DNA from: CBCXVS01 sp965178525
GTDB taxonomy: Bacteria > Tectomicrobia > Entotheonellia > Entotheonellales > Entotheonellaceae
Assembly: GCA_965178525.1 (NCBI GenBank)
Contig: CBCXVS010000345.1
Location: 1-7,072, forward strand
Length of the DNA: 7,072 nt
Direction: 5' to 3'
Below, in pieces: positions 1 through 7,007 of the stretch (position 1 is its first letter; each line of letters opens with the position of its first letter). Made by a program: the position numbers and the translations under genes. The notes beneath the pieces are model-generated. The model saw only the letters and a list, made by a program, of their open reading frames with translations. It was not told the DNA's origin and ran no database searches.

Positions 1-485
1 GAGGTGAAAAAGGACTGTTTCTGGCCTGCAGAGGAGAGAATCACAGGAACGAACAGGGACCCGGTTGTCAGCCGGAAGCTCCCTTCGGCCGGGTCCGGGT
101 CCCCGCAGTCATAGACGAATCCTCCCACTCCCGACTCGGTGAAGCTCAATCGAAGCTCGCAGGAAGCCCCGTCATCGTAGTCCAGCCTCACCGTCCCCCT
201 GCCGGGACCCGTCCTCTCATAGGCGTAGGCGCCCGACCGCGAGGTGGTGCTCTCCGATCGGGAGTCGGCGCCCTCTGGCCGCCTCGCCGCCTGCGCCCCA
301 TCCCTCTCGATCTGCTCGAACCGGTTGCCTACGCCGAAGCGCAGCTCAATGCGTCCGGCAGCCCCCTCCTCGCCCTCAATCCTCAGGGTCAGCCGCCTCC
401 CCTCCAGGTCCTCCTCGCTGAAGTCCGACGGATCCTCCGCAGGCTCCTTCCCCAGGTTCCGTTTGCCGCCGCAACAACATTCATG
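1..485 (-). pseudogene. Start-less fragment of a secreted beta-rich protein, continuing past the left edge
   Basis: The minus strand is open from 485 to the window edge (161 codons), bounded upstream by TGA at 486-488. The reading looks like real protein. An acidic stretch (PAEDPSDFSEEDLEG) leads into LTLRIEGEEGAAGRIELRFG, then a Gly/Tyr/Thr-rich beta module at about 233-100 (GAYAYERTGPGRGTVRLDYD, two cysteines, FVYDCGD), then a segment at 59-3 reading LFVPVILSSAGQKQSFFT. From memory, such modules and the 'VPVxLSSAG...SFFTS' segment occur in very large extracellular repeat proteins; this is recall, not a search. There is no ATG, GTG or TTG near the 5' end of the frame, no signal peptide, and the first codons read HECCCGGK, so the gene is probably cut or frame-shifted near 460-485. 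No function is assigned. Confidence 0.5.
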
Positions 486-684
486 TCATCAACGAGGCCA
501 CGGGAATCTATAAAATTAATGTTGTCCGACCCCTGATAACCCCCGGCCAAGCGTTTTGCACGCGCTTTGTATCCTCCGAGACCTTATAATCGTATGGCGA
601 CTCCACAGGCGATGAACGTATGCGCCATGGCCATCTAGGTAACGCCTCACCAAAGACGTCATACAGGGAGTGGAGACCAGCACA
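486..684. other. Non-coding gap between the left fragment and the flavoenzyme gene
   Basis: About 200 bases with no convincing gene. A different minus-strand frame is open from 583 to about 390 and reads plausibly around 520-484 (INFIDSRGLVDDMNVVA), which could be the out-of-frame upstream part of the left fragment. On the plus strand there is a TATAAT at 585-590. Short arms ATGGCG (594-599) and CGCCAT (623-628) can pair, but the 23-base loop and lack of a T-run make a terminator unlikely. Confidence 0.5.
562..590 (+). promoter_or_regulatory. Possible sigma-70-type promoter, -10 only
   Basis: TATAAT at 585-590 matches the consensus -10 hexamer and lies about 95 bases before the ATG of the flavoenzyme gene, in otherwise GC-rich DNA. 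The hexamer at the usual 17-base spacing (562-567, GCGCTT) is a poor -35. The position fits a promoter for the plus-strand cluster, but a single hexamer match is weak evidence. Confidence 0.3.
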
Positions 685-1836
685 ATGAACCGATCTGACC
701 ACACCTTTGACTGCATCGTCCTCGGCACTGGCGGTGTGGGCAGTGCCGCCTTGTACCATCTGGCACAGCGCGGCGCCAGCGTTTTGGGCCTCGACCGTTT
801 TGCGCCGGGGCATGACCAGGGCAGTTCGCACGGCCACACGCGCATCATCCGCTTGGCATACTTCGAACATCCCGATTACGTGCCCTTGCTCTACCGCGCC
901 TTCGAACTCTGGGAAGCGCTCGAACAGCAACAGGGCGTATCGCTTTACAGACAGACGGGCCTCCTGGAAATCGGACCTCGCGATGGAGACGTCGTCCCAG
1001 GCGTGTTGGCGGCAGCACGCCAGCATGCGCTTGAGGTCGACGAACTCTCGGCCTCGGATATCCGGCGCCAGTTCCCGGGTATCCAGGTGTCAGAGGATTG
1101 GGTTGGCGTCTTTGAGGCGCGGAGCGGGTATCTACTGGTCGAGGATGGTGTCAAGGCACATGCCGATGCCGCGGTGCGGCACGGCGCGACGCTCCGCACC
1201 GGTGACGTCATCCGGCAGTGGCACGTCGAGGGCGAGCGTGTCGTGATACACACCGACCGCGACACGTATCGCGCCGAACAGCTCATCGTCACAGCCGGGG
1301 CGTGGGTGCCGCAACTCTTGCCATCTCTCGATGTCGACTTGCGCGTGCTCCGTAAGCCGCTCTTGTGGTACCGCACGAACAGCCCCGATTATCGAGCTGA
1401 AACCGGTTTCCCCATCTGGCTGATCGAAACATCGGCCGGGACCATCTACGGTTTTCCCGAAATCGATGACCGAGGACTGAAGATTGCCGAACATACCGGC
1501 GGGGCGCCGGTCGATGACCCGTTGCACGTCGACCGGCGGCTCCTGCCTGAAGACCGGTGCCCCCTTGACACATTCATCGAGGCGCACCTACCTAGCGTCT
1601 CCAACGATTGTCTGCATCACGTCGTCTGTATGTACACGATGAGCCCGGATCAGCACTTTCTGGTCGACCGCCACCCGGCATTCCCGCAAGTCTGCTTTGC
1701 CGCCGGTCTCTCGGGGCATGGCTTCAAATTTGCCCCCGTCCTTGGGGAGGCGCTAGCCGACCTCGCTTTGGACGGAAGCACAACGCTGCCGATCGGCTTT
1801 CTTGGCCTTGGCCGGCCGGACTGGCAGACGTCCTGA
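685..1836 (+). CDS. FAD-dependent amine oxidase of the monomeric sarcosine oxidase / N-methyltryptophan oxidase family
   Basis: A 383-residue flavoenzyme, predicted to oxidise a secondary amine N-methyl amino acid to an imine, with O2 reduced to H2O2. The N-terminal Rossmann motif is G14-x-G16-x-x-G19, with an acidic residue (D37) closing the second strand. The family signature HGHTRIIR supplies H49, R53 and R56. Y255, K266 (in GLK) and H270 match the substrate and oxygen-activating residues known from bacterial monomeric sarcosine oxidase. C315-M-Y317 matches the cysteine that carries covalent FAD, and K348 in GHGFKF matches the carboxylate-binding lysine. Length agrees with the family (about 390). 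ATG 685 is preferred over an in-frame GTG at 670 because GGGAGTGGAG (666-675) is then spaced as a ribosome binding site, and C315 and K348 fall on the reference numbers. The substrate could be sarcosine, N-methyltryptophan, pipecolate or similar; sequence alone does not decide. hrpB begins 36 bases downstream. Confidence 0.9.
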   Translation: MNRSDHTFDCIVLGTGGVGSAALYHLAQRGASVLGLDRFAPGHDQGSSHGHTRIIRLAYFEHPDYVPLLYRAFELWEALEQQQGVSLYRQTGLLEIGPRDGDVVPGVLAAARQHALEVDELSASDIRRQFPGIQVSEDWVGVFEARSGYLLVEDGVKAHADAAVRHGATLRTGDVIRQWHVEGERVVIHTDRDTYRAEQLIVTAGAWVPQLLPSLDVDLRVLRKPLLWYRTNSPDYRAETGFPIWLIETSAGTIYGFPEIDDRGLKIAEHTGGAPVDDPLHVDRRLLPEDRCPLDTFIEAHLPSVSNDCLHHVVCMYTMSPDQHFLVDRHPAFPQVCFAAGLSGHGFKFAPVLGEALADLALDGSTTLPIGFLGLGRPDWQTS

Positions 1837-1872
1837 GACAAAATTAAATGCCGTATTGCTGTAGGAATTCCC

Positions 1873-4419
1873 ATGACGCAGCATGCCCTGCCCATCTACG
1901 ACATCGCATCCGACCTGGCCGACATCTTAGCGAGAGAATCGCGTCTCATCCTCACCGCGCCAACCGGGTCCGGGAAATCCACACAAGTCCCGCAAATCCT
2001 GCTCGACCGAGGTCTTCTGGGCATGGGAGACGTCGTCGTTCTGCAACCGCGCCGATTGGCCGCTCGCCTCCTGGCGTCACGGGTGGCGGAAGAACGCGGC
2101 GTTCCCCTGGGCACGGAAGTGGGCTACCAGGTCCGGTTTGACCGCAAACTCTCGGACCCCACGCGCATTCAATACGTCACCGAAGGCATTCTGCTGCGCC
2201 GTCTGCTGACGTCGCCCCATCTCGACAACGTCTCGGCCATCCTCTTCGACGAGTTCCACGAACGTCACGTCTATGGCGATATCACGCTAGCGCGGGCGCG
2301 CATGTTGCAGGAAACCACGCGCCCGGACCTAAAGTTGGTGGTCATGTCCGCCACGCTCGACACCGGTCTGGTTCGCGACTACCTCGATCCCTGCCCCGTG
2401 CTCTCCGCCGAGGGACGCGTCTACCCCGTCGAGGTGGATTACCTCTCCCGGCCCGTCGAGCCGAGACGGCAGCCGATATGGGACACAGCGGCGGAGGCAT
2501 TCGAGCGCCTGGCGCAGTCCGGGATGGATGGAGATGTCCTTGTCTTCATGCCCGGCGCGTACGAGATCGGACGCACGATCGAGGCCATTGGCGATCTGAC
2601 CTGCGCACGCGGCTGGACGCTCCTGCCCCTCTACGGAGACCTGCCGCTAGTGGAACAGGATCGGGCCGTGTGCCCGGCTGAGAGCCGGAAAGTCGTTGTC
2701 GCCACCAATGTCGCGGAGACCTCCATCACCATCGATGGCATTTGCGCCGTCATTGATGCCGGCCTCGCCCGCATCGCCCGTTTCGACCCACACCGCGGCA
2801 TCAACACCCTGCTTATCAAAAACATCAGCCAGGCATCCGCCGAGCAACGCGCTGGACGCGCCGGGCGGACCACTCCCGGCCGTTGTCTGCGCTTGTGGAC
2901 GGAGCAGGAGCAGCACGGGCGGGCTCGCCACGACTTGCCTGAAATCCGGCGTATCGATCTGGCCGAAATTCTGTTGCTGCTGAAGGCCCAGGGTTTTGAT
3001 GATGCCCGCACATTTCCCTGGCTGGAAGCGCCGGACCTCACGTCGTTGCGGCGCGCCGAGCAATTGCTGCGCGACCTGGGCGCGGCTGACCCGGCGGCGG
3101 GACACATCACCGAACTCGGACAACGCATGCTGTCGTTCCCCGTGCATCCCCGCTACGCCCGCATGCTGATGGCCGGGCACGCCTACGGTTGCACGCGGGA
3201 AGCGGCGCTCATGGCGGCGCTGACGCAGGACCGGGACTTGCTGATTCGCCGCCCGCCCAAACATGTCCGAACGGCTCGTGAAGATCTCCTGGGCGACCGG
3301 GCCGACTCGGATTTCTTCATTCTCATGCGCGCCTGGCGTTATGCCCAGCAAAACGGCTTCCGGTTGGATGCCTGCCGCCGGCTGGGCATTCATGCCCGCA
3401 ACGCGCGGCAAGTGACGCCCCTCTTACAGCAATTCCTGCGCGTGGCCGAGGAGCAGGGGCTCGACCTCAATGAGCGTGGCGCCGACCAGGATGCTATTCG
3501 GAAATGTGTGCTCACGGCGTTTATCGACCAACTGGCGCTGCGGCGCGACGAAGGCACCCTGCGTTGCGATCTCGTGCATAGCCGCCGCGGCGAGTTGGCG
3601 CGCGACAGTGCGGTGCGCCATGGCCGGCTGTTCGTGGCCTCAGAGATTGATGAAATCGAACACAGCCACGGCGATCTCACCGTCATCCTGCGCCTGGCCA
3701 CCACGGTGGAGGAAGCCTGGCTGGCCGAGCTTTTTCCCGACGAAATAACCGAACGGACCGACGTGACTTTCGATGCAACCGGCAGACGCGTGGTGGCGAA
3801 TCAGCTGACGTTTTTTCGAGACCTGATCCTCAGGAGCAAACGCCTCGGAAGTCCGCCCGCGGCGGGCGAAGCCGCCGCCCTCCTGGCCCGTGAAGTCCTG
3901 GCTGGCCGCTTCGCCCTGAAGCACTGGACGCCTGCCGTGGACCAATGGATTGGTCGCCTGAACGGCTTGGCCCAGTGCTGTCCCGAACTCGGGCTGCCGA
4001 CTATCGGCGAGGCGGATCGCGCCTTCCTCCTGCAACAGATCTGCCTTGGCGCCTACAGCGCCCGGGAACTCCTGGAGCAGCCGGTCTGGCCCGTGCTCAA
4101 GGCTTGGTTGTCGCCGGGACAAGAGGACCTCATCGATACGCACGCACCCGAACGGCTGCAGCTTCCGAATGGGCACAAGGCCCGCCTCCGCTACGCGGCA
4201 GACGCGCCGCCTGTGCTGTCCGCCCGTATTCAGGACCTCTACGATCTCACCCAGACGCCCACGATTGCCATGGGCCGGCAGCCTCTTGTCATCGAGATCC
4301 TGGCCCCGAATCAACGGCCCGTACAAGTCACGACCGACTTGGCCGGTTTCTGGACGACGACGTATCCGGAGATCAAGAAGGAATTGCAGAAGCGCTATCC
4401 GAAACACGAGTGGCGATGA
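1873..4419 (+). CDS. hrpB: ATP-dependent DEAH-box helicase HrpB
   Basis: An 848-residue DExH/DEAH-family helicase close to the usual HrpB length (E. coli about 810-825). Visible motifs: Walker A GSGKST at residues 32-37, motif II DEFH at 126-129, motif III SAT at 159-161, motif V TNVAETSITID at 278-288, and motif VI QRAGRAGR at 325-332 with arginine fingers. The tail RPVQVTTDLAGFW followed by KKELQKRYPKHEW is the conserved HrpB C-terminal signature, which separates it from HrpA and eukaryotic DEAH proteins. No signal peptide or membrane segment is seen, so it should be cytoplasmic. The family is placed with RNA helicases by motif similarity; its cellular role is poorly defined in most bacteria. 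Start ATG 1873 has AGGAA (1863-1867) five bases upstream, and the gene is probably co-transcribed with the flavoenzyme gene. The frame is intact, with every motif present. Confidence 0.95.
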   Translation: MTQHALPIYDIASDLADILARESRLILTAPTGSGKSTQVPQILLDRGLLGMGDVVVLQPRRLAARLLASRVAEERGVPLGTEVGYQVRFDRKLSDPTRIQYVTEGILLRRLLTSPHLDNVSAILFDEFHERHVYGDITLARARMLQETTRPDLKLVVMSATLDTGLVRDYLDPCPVLSAEGRVYPVEVDYLSRPVEPRRQPIWDTAAEAFERLAQSGMDGDVLVFMPGAYEIGRTIEAIGDLTCARGWTLLPLYGDLPLVEQDRAVCPAESRKVVVATNVAETSITIDGICAVIDAGLARIARFDPHRGINTLLIKNISQASAEQRAGRAGRTTPGRCLRLWTEQEQHGRARHDLPEIRRIDLAEILLLLKAQGFDDARTFPWLEAPDLTSLRRAEQLLRDLGAADPAAGHITELGQRMLSFPVHPRYARMLMAGHAYGCTREAALMAALTQDRDLLIRRPPKHVRTAREDLLGDRADSDFFILMRAWRYAQQNGFRLDACRRLGIHARNARQVTPLLQQFLRVAEEQGLDLNERGADQDAIRKCVLTAFIDQLALRRDEGTLRCDLVHSRRGELARDSAVRHGRLFVASEIDEIEHSHGDLTVILRLATTVEEAWLAELFPDEITERTDVTFDATGRRVVANQLTFFRDLILRSKRLGSPPAAGEAAALLAREVLAGRFALKHWTPAVDQWIGRLNGLAQCCPELGLPTIGEADRAFLLQQICLGAYSARELLEQPVWPVLKAWLSPGQEDLIDTHAPERLQLPNGHKARLRYAADAPPVLSARIQDLYDLTQTPTIAMGRQPLVIEILAPNQRPVQVTTDLAGFWTTTYPEIKKELQKRYPKHEWR

Positions 4420-4485
4420 GCCATCTTCGCGCCTTCAGCTGCCCGGCACCACTTGGAGGGAGCCGCGAAGGGACGCGAAGCAAAC

Positions 4486-4493
4486 GGGAGAGG
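4486..4493 (+). promoter_or_regulatory. Ribosome binding site for the split-barrel flavoprotein
   Basis: GGGAGAGG lies nine bases before ATG 4503 and supports that start over the in-frame ATG at 4515. The 83-base gap after hrpB also holds two copies of CGCGAAG (4464-4470 and 4474-4480), of no evident function, and no hairpin plus T-run, so read-through from hrpB is plausible. Confidence 0.55.
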
Positions 4494-4502
4494 TAATCAA
4501 TC

Positions 4503-4940
4503 ATGCCAGCACACATGACCGACCAGGAAGTCAAAGCGTTTCTCGACGCCAAACCGGGGTGGATCATCCTCTCGACCATCGGGCCGAATGGGTATCCGCA
4601 CAGTGTGCCGCTCGGGTACTTTCGCCTCGGCGATGACATCTATATCGGATGCCGGGCCGGTACGCAAAAAACCAAGAATATCGAACGCAATCCCAAGGTG
4701 AGCCTGGTGCTGGAGAGCGGCACAACCATGCAGGACATCAAGGGCGCCATGATCCAGGGCCATGCCACGGTCTACACCGATGCGGCCAACGTGCTGCGGC
4801 TCAGGCGTGAAGCGGCCCATCTGCGCGGCGTGCCGGAGAAAGACCTGCCTCAGGAAGCTCCCTCCGGCGTTGCGTATATCAAGGTAGAGCCGCAGCGGGT
4901 CATTTCCTGGGATTATAGCCGAGACGCGGCGGACGCCTAA
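4503..4940 (+). CDS. Pyridoxamine 5'-phosphate oxidase-related split-barrel flavin-binding protein
   Basis: A 145-residue protein of the PNPOx-like split beta-barrel fold, which usually binds FMN or F420 as a dimer. Recognisable elements are the first barrel strands around residues 19-40 (WIILSTIGPNGYPHSVPLGY), the QKTKNIERNPKVSLVLE segment at 55-71 where flavin phosphate contacts usually lie, a strand with QGHATVY at 85-91, and the C-terminal strand YIKVEPQRVISWDY at 125-138, common in actinobacterial-type and related small family members. True pyridoxamine-phosphate oxidases are longer (about 210 residues) and carry a distinct C-terminal substrate domain absent here, so PdxH activity is not implied. 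Members of this group include F420-dependent reductases, haem-degrading proteins and many of unknown role; the cofactor cannot be settled here. It follows hrpB in the same direction and ends 16 bases from the convergent DUF29 gene. Confidence 0.82.
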   Translation: MPAHMTDQEVKAFLDAKPGWIILSTIGPNGYPHSVPLGYFRLGDDIYIGCRAGTQKTKNIERNPKVSLVLESGTTMQDIKGAMIQGHATVYTDAANVLRLRREAAHLRGVPEKDLPQEAPSGVAYIKVEPQRVISWDYSRDAADA

Positions 4941-4956
4941 TCTCACACCATGACGC

Positions 4957-5412
4957 TCACCGCGCCTCCACGTCGTACTCGTCCTCAAACACCTCTTGCC
5001 AGGTGAGCACCTGTGGGGCCAACTTGGCCACCCCCATATCTTTTGCCGCCTCATTGTGCGCCAACCGCAGACAGCGCTGCCATAGGTCGCGGGCAAGCAC
5101 ATCATCCGTCAGACTCGGCGTTTCCTCCTGGATGTCGGCGATTTCCAAGCGCGCGTTACGGATCGTCCACATCCAGCTCGGGGATCGCATCTCGGGTTGC
5201 GCCTTCCACTTGATAATGTGCTGCATGAGCCGCACCAGATAGCTCTTTAAGGCGCGTTTTTCTGACCTGCTCAAGGCGTCAATGAGCTCCTCTATTCCAA
5301 GCGTAGCATCGTCCACGTTGCCCTCCCGTAAGGCGTCGCGGATGGCGGCCGCGGTAGTATAGTGCGACGTCAAGGCCAACTGTTCCCAATCCCTCGCGTT
5401 TGGAGCGTCCAT
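4957..5412 (-). CDS. DUF29 family protein
   Basis: A 151-residue, mostly helical, soluble protein. The DUF29 core is clear: IEELIDALSRSEKRALK at residues 40-56, then RLMQHIIKWKAQPEMRSPSW at 61-80, and TIRNARLEIADI with ETPSL at 83-101. This is the family pattern of a conserved E/D-x-x-SEKRAL helix, an H-x-x-KW-x-x-QP-E motif and a paired SW...IR helix. The biochemical function is unknown; the family is frequent and often multicopy in cyanobacteria and other environmental bacteria. The frame runs upstream to 5457, overlapping the preceding gene, but AAAGGA (5425-5420) sits seven bases from ATG 5412 (four from ATG 5415), so the start is placed at 5412. It begins 22 bases after the phosphoribosyltransferase stop and is probably in the same transcript. 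No catalytic motif is visible. Confidence 0.85.
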   Translation of the reverse strand: MDAPNARDWEQLALTSHYTTAAAIRDALREGNVDDATLGIEELIDALSRSEKRALKSYLVRLMQHIIKWKAQPEMRSPSWMWTIRNARLEIADIQEETPSLTDDVLARDLWQRCLRLAHNEAAKDMGVAKLAPQVLTWQEVFEDEYDVEAR

Positions 5413-5434
5413 CATCGCATCCTTTAATTTAATT

Positions 5435-5974
5435 TCACACCATGCCGCCCGCGCCAAGACGCCATTTGACCCGGGCCATGGTGAGGGGCACGATGTCGCC
5501 CTTGAAGCCGCCTTGTTTGCGCAACACCCGCACCGCCTCTTTGAGGGTGGCTCCCGAGCCCGTATAGTCCTCGAGAAGCAGCATGGCGCCCCGTGTCGTG
5601 GGCAGGGACCGACTCAGATGCAGTTTGTCCTTGACGTTTTCCCGGCGCTGATCATTGTTGTGCAACTGCCCCTGGCGATAGGCAGGTCTTGGCTCCCAGT
5701 CCAGGAGGTCGACATAGACGGGGAGATCCAAGGTGTGTCCGATCAAGGTGGTGGTAAACTCCCGTTGTTGCCACGTATGCGACGGCAGTGGCAGCACGAA
5801 GCCCAAATCATAGCGCCCGCGCAGCTCCTGCAGTTTGCGCTGCAGGAGGTCTTGCAAGGCAGATGGCAGGCTGTTAACCATCCGGCCATCTTTGCCAACG
5901 GCGCGCTGGCGCATGAACTGCACAAAAAGCGGTGAGCGCAGCTCGCTGTTCAGCAGCGTCAAGCCTTCCGACAT
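5435..5974 (-). CDS. ComF-like phosphoribosyltransferase domain, C-terminal part of a split RecQ fusion
   Basis: A 179-residue reading from ATG 5974. The PRPP-binding loop is LLLEDYTGSGATL at residues 132-144, with the paired acids E135-D136 and the glycine/threonine loop. Upstream, LPLPSHTW (61-68), DLLDW (89-93) and RQGQLHNNDQRRENV (100-114) match the ComF-like pattern of Q-x-x-L...R-x-N-V ahead of the loop. The frame is the same as that of the RecQ fragment and stays open upstream to the TAG at 6071-6073. The 32 intervening codons read as a plausible linker (AEAQRWLEEREVPI). ATG 5974 has no recognisable ribosome binding site, so independent translation is doubtful and this is best read as the tail of a former or read-through RecQ-PRTase fusion. 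Phosphoribosyltransferase domains are known at the C-terminus of some bacterial RecQ proteins; their substrate is unknown. DUF29 follows directly. Confidence 0.75.
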   Translation of the reverse strand: MSEGLTLLNSELRSPLFVQFMRQRAVGKDGRMVNSLPSALQDLLQRKLQELRGRYDLGFVLPLPSHTWQQREFTTTLIGHTLDLPVYVDLLDWEPRPAYRQGQLHNNDQRRENVKDKLHLSRSLPTTRGAMLLLEDYTGSGATLKEAVRVLRKQGGFKGDIVPLTMARVKWRLGAGGMV

Positions 5975-6070
5975 GACGGGGATTTTGGCCGCCGCAATCG
6001 GAACCTCGCGTTCTTCCAGCCAGCGTTGGGCCTCGGCGCTGGGTAATGCCGGCGTGGCGGCGGCCCACCG

Positions 6071-7006
6071 CTACGGATCGCAGTGGCCGCAGTGGCCGCA
6101 GGGTGTGGCTTCGGTGTCGCCCAGGGCTTGGCGCAGCGCCTGCATGGCACACGCCACTTCACCACGGCCATAGCTCAGCATGGCCTCCAACTCCCGCCCA
6201 CGCACCTGATGCTGGCGCTCGTAACGGCTGAGATCGGGCTGCTGCTGCGCATCGGTGCGCACATAGACCTGTTTGCGTTCTTGCAGGCGCTTGGCGATCA
6301 ATCCCTGCTCCACCAGCTCGGCCACAATGACCGTGACCCGCGTCGGATACAAGCCGCTGCGCACCTTCAGCAGGTTGAGGGACGGCCACATCCCCGTATC
6401 ATCCGGGTCGAGACCCTGCAGGATCTTGGCAAAATCCTTGGGGGTGGGCTGCGCCGCGTGAATAAAATGGTCCTGAATACGGCGGTCCGCTTCGTCAAAT
6501 AACAACACGCCCGCGGCGGGCAGGCCATCGCGGCCGGCACGGCCCACTTCCTGGTAATAAGCGGTAATGGAGCCGGGCACGTCAACATGCATGACAAAGC
6601 GAATATCCGGCTTATCAATGCCCATGCCGAGCGCGTTGGTGGCGACAATGGCCCGGTGCCCCCCTTGCAGAAAAGCCTGTTGCACACGCCGTTTGTGCTC
6701 GGGATCGAAACCAGCGTGATAGGCCACGGCATCCAGGCCCGCCTGCCGCAGATAGGCCGCCGCCAGTTCGGTATGCTCGCGGGTGGCGCAGTAGATAATG
6801 CCGCACCCATCAAAATCGTCGAGCAGCGCCTGCACCGTGACCAGCTTGCGGGCCAAGCCGTTGACCGGAAGCACGTGCAGCGCCAGGTTGGGCCGGTCCA
6901 TATTCGCCCGCAAGACGGTGAGCGGACCGCCATGCGGCGCTTGCAACTGCAGCGCAATATCGGCCTCGGTTTGGGCGTTCGCCGTGGCGATCAGGCCCGA
7001 ATGGCC
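6071..7006 (-). pseudogene. recQ: RecQ family DNA helicase, lacking lobe 1 and ended by an in-frame amber codon
   Basis: Open from 7006 to TAG at 6071-6073 (311 codons). It starts inside helicase lobe 1 with LIATANAQTEADI, equivalent to the motif III ALTATAN segment of RecQ. Then follow DRPNL, motif IV IIYCATREHTE (residues 70-80), AYHAGFD, motif V VATNALGMGIDKPD (121-134) and motif VI YYQEVGRAGRDG (150-161). The RecQ zinc site is complete: C286, C303, C306 and C309, with the same spacing (17, 3, 3) as in E. coli RecQ. Missing are motifs 0, I (Walker A), Ia and II and the aromatic-rich loop, so this product cannot hydrolyse ATP. A TAA at 7007-7009 closes the frame upstream and no good start exists; the first in-frame ATG (6901) lies within lobe 2. 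The same frame continues beyond the TAG into a phosphoribosyltransferase domain, which replaces the winged-helix and HRDC regions of classical RecQ. A frame-restoring assembly correction cannot be excluded. Confidence 0.85.
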
Positions 7007-7007
7007 T
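6993..7007. repeat. Hyphenated palindrome at the RecQ break point
   Basis: AGGCC (6993-6997), CGAAT, GGCCT (7003-7007) is a perfect five-base inverted repeat around a five-base centre. It lies exactly where recognisable RecQ coding ends and the frame stops. It could be a recombination or insertion boundary, or chance in GC-rich DNA. Confidence 0.35.

Noticed and set aside
56..103. Nine-base inverted repeat GGGACCCGG / CCGGGTCCC with a 30-base spacer, plus a nested GCCGGAAG / CTTCGGC pair
   Set aside because: It lies in the protein-like minus-strand frame, has no T-run, and such pairs are frequent in GC-rich coding DNA.
244..513. Plus-strand open frame of 89 codons
   Set aside because: Low-complexity Ser/Pro/Arg reading opposite a more protein-like minus-strand frame; a shadow.
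508..1026. Minus-strand open frame of 172 codons opposite the start of the flavoenzyme gene
   Set aside because: Overlaps a gene with a full set of catalytic motifs and shows no recognisable domain.
3640..4407. Long minus-strand frame of 255 codons inside hrpB
   Set aside because: Antisense to conserved HrpB C-terminal sequence; long antisense frames are expected at this GC content.
6071..6073. TAG read as pyrrolysine or as a genome-wide recoded codon
   Set aside because: The other genes ending here use TGA or TAA, which is compatible with recoding, but a single TAG in an otherwise damaged gene is better explained by mutation or error, and no tRNA or recoding signal is present in the window.
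6080..6097. Tandem nine-base repeat CAGTGGCCG
   Set aside because: It encodes the C-G-H-C-G-H-C zinc ligands, whose spacing matches E. coli RecQ, so it reflects the normal motif rather than an expansion.
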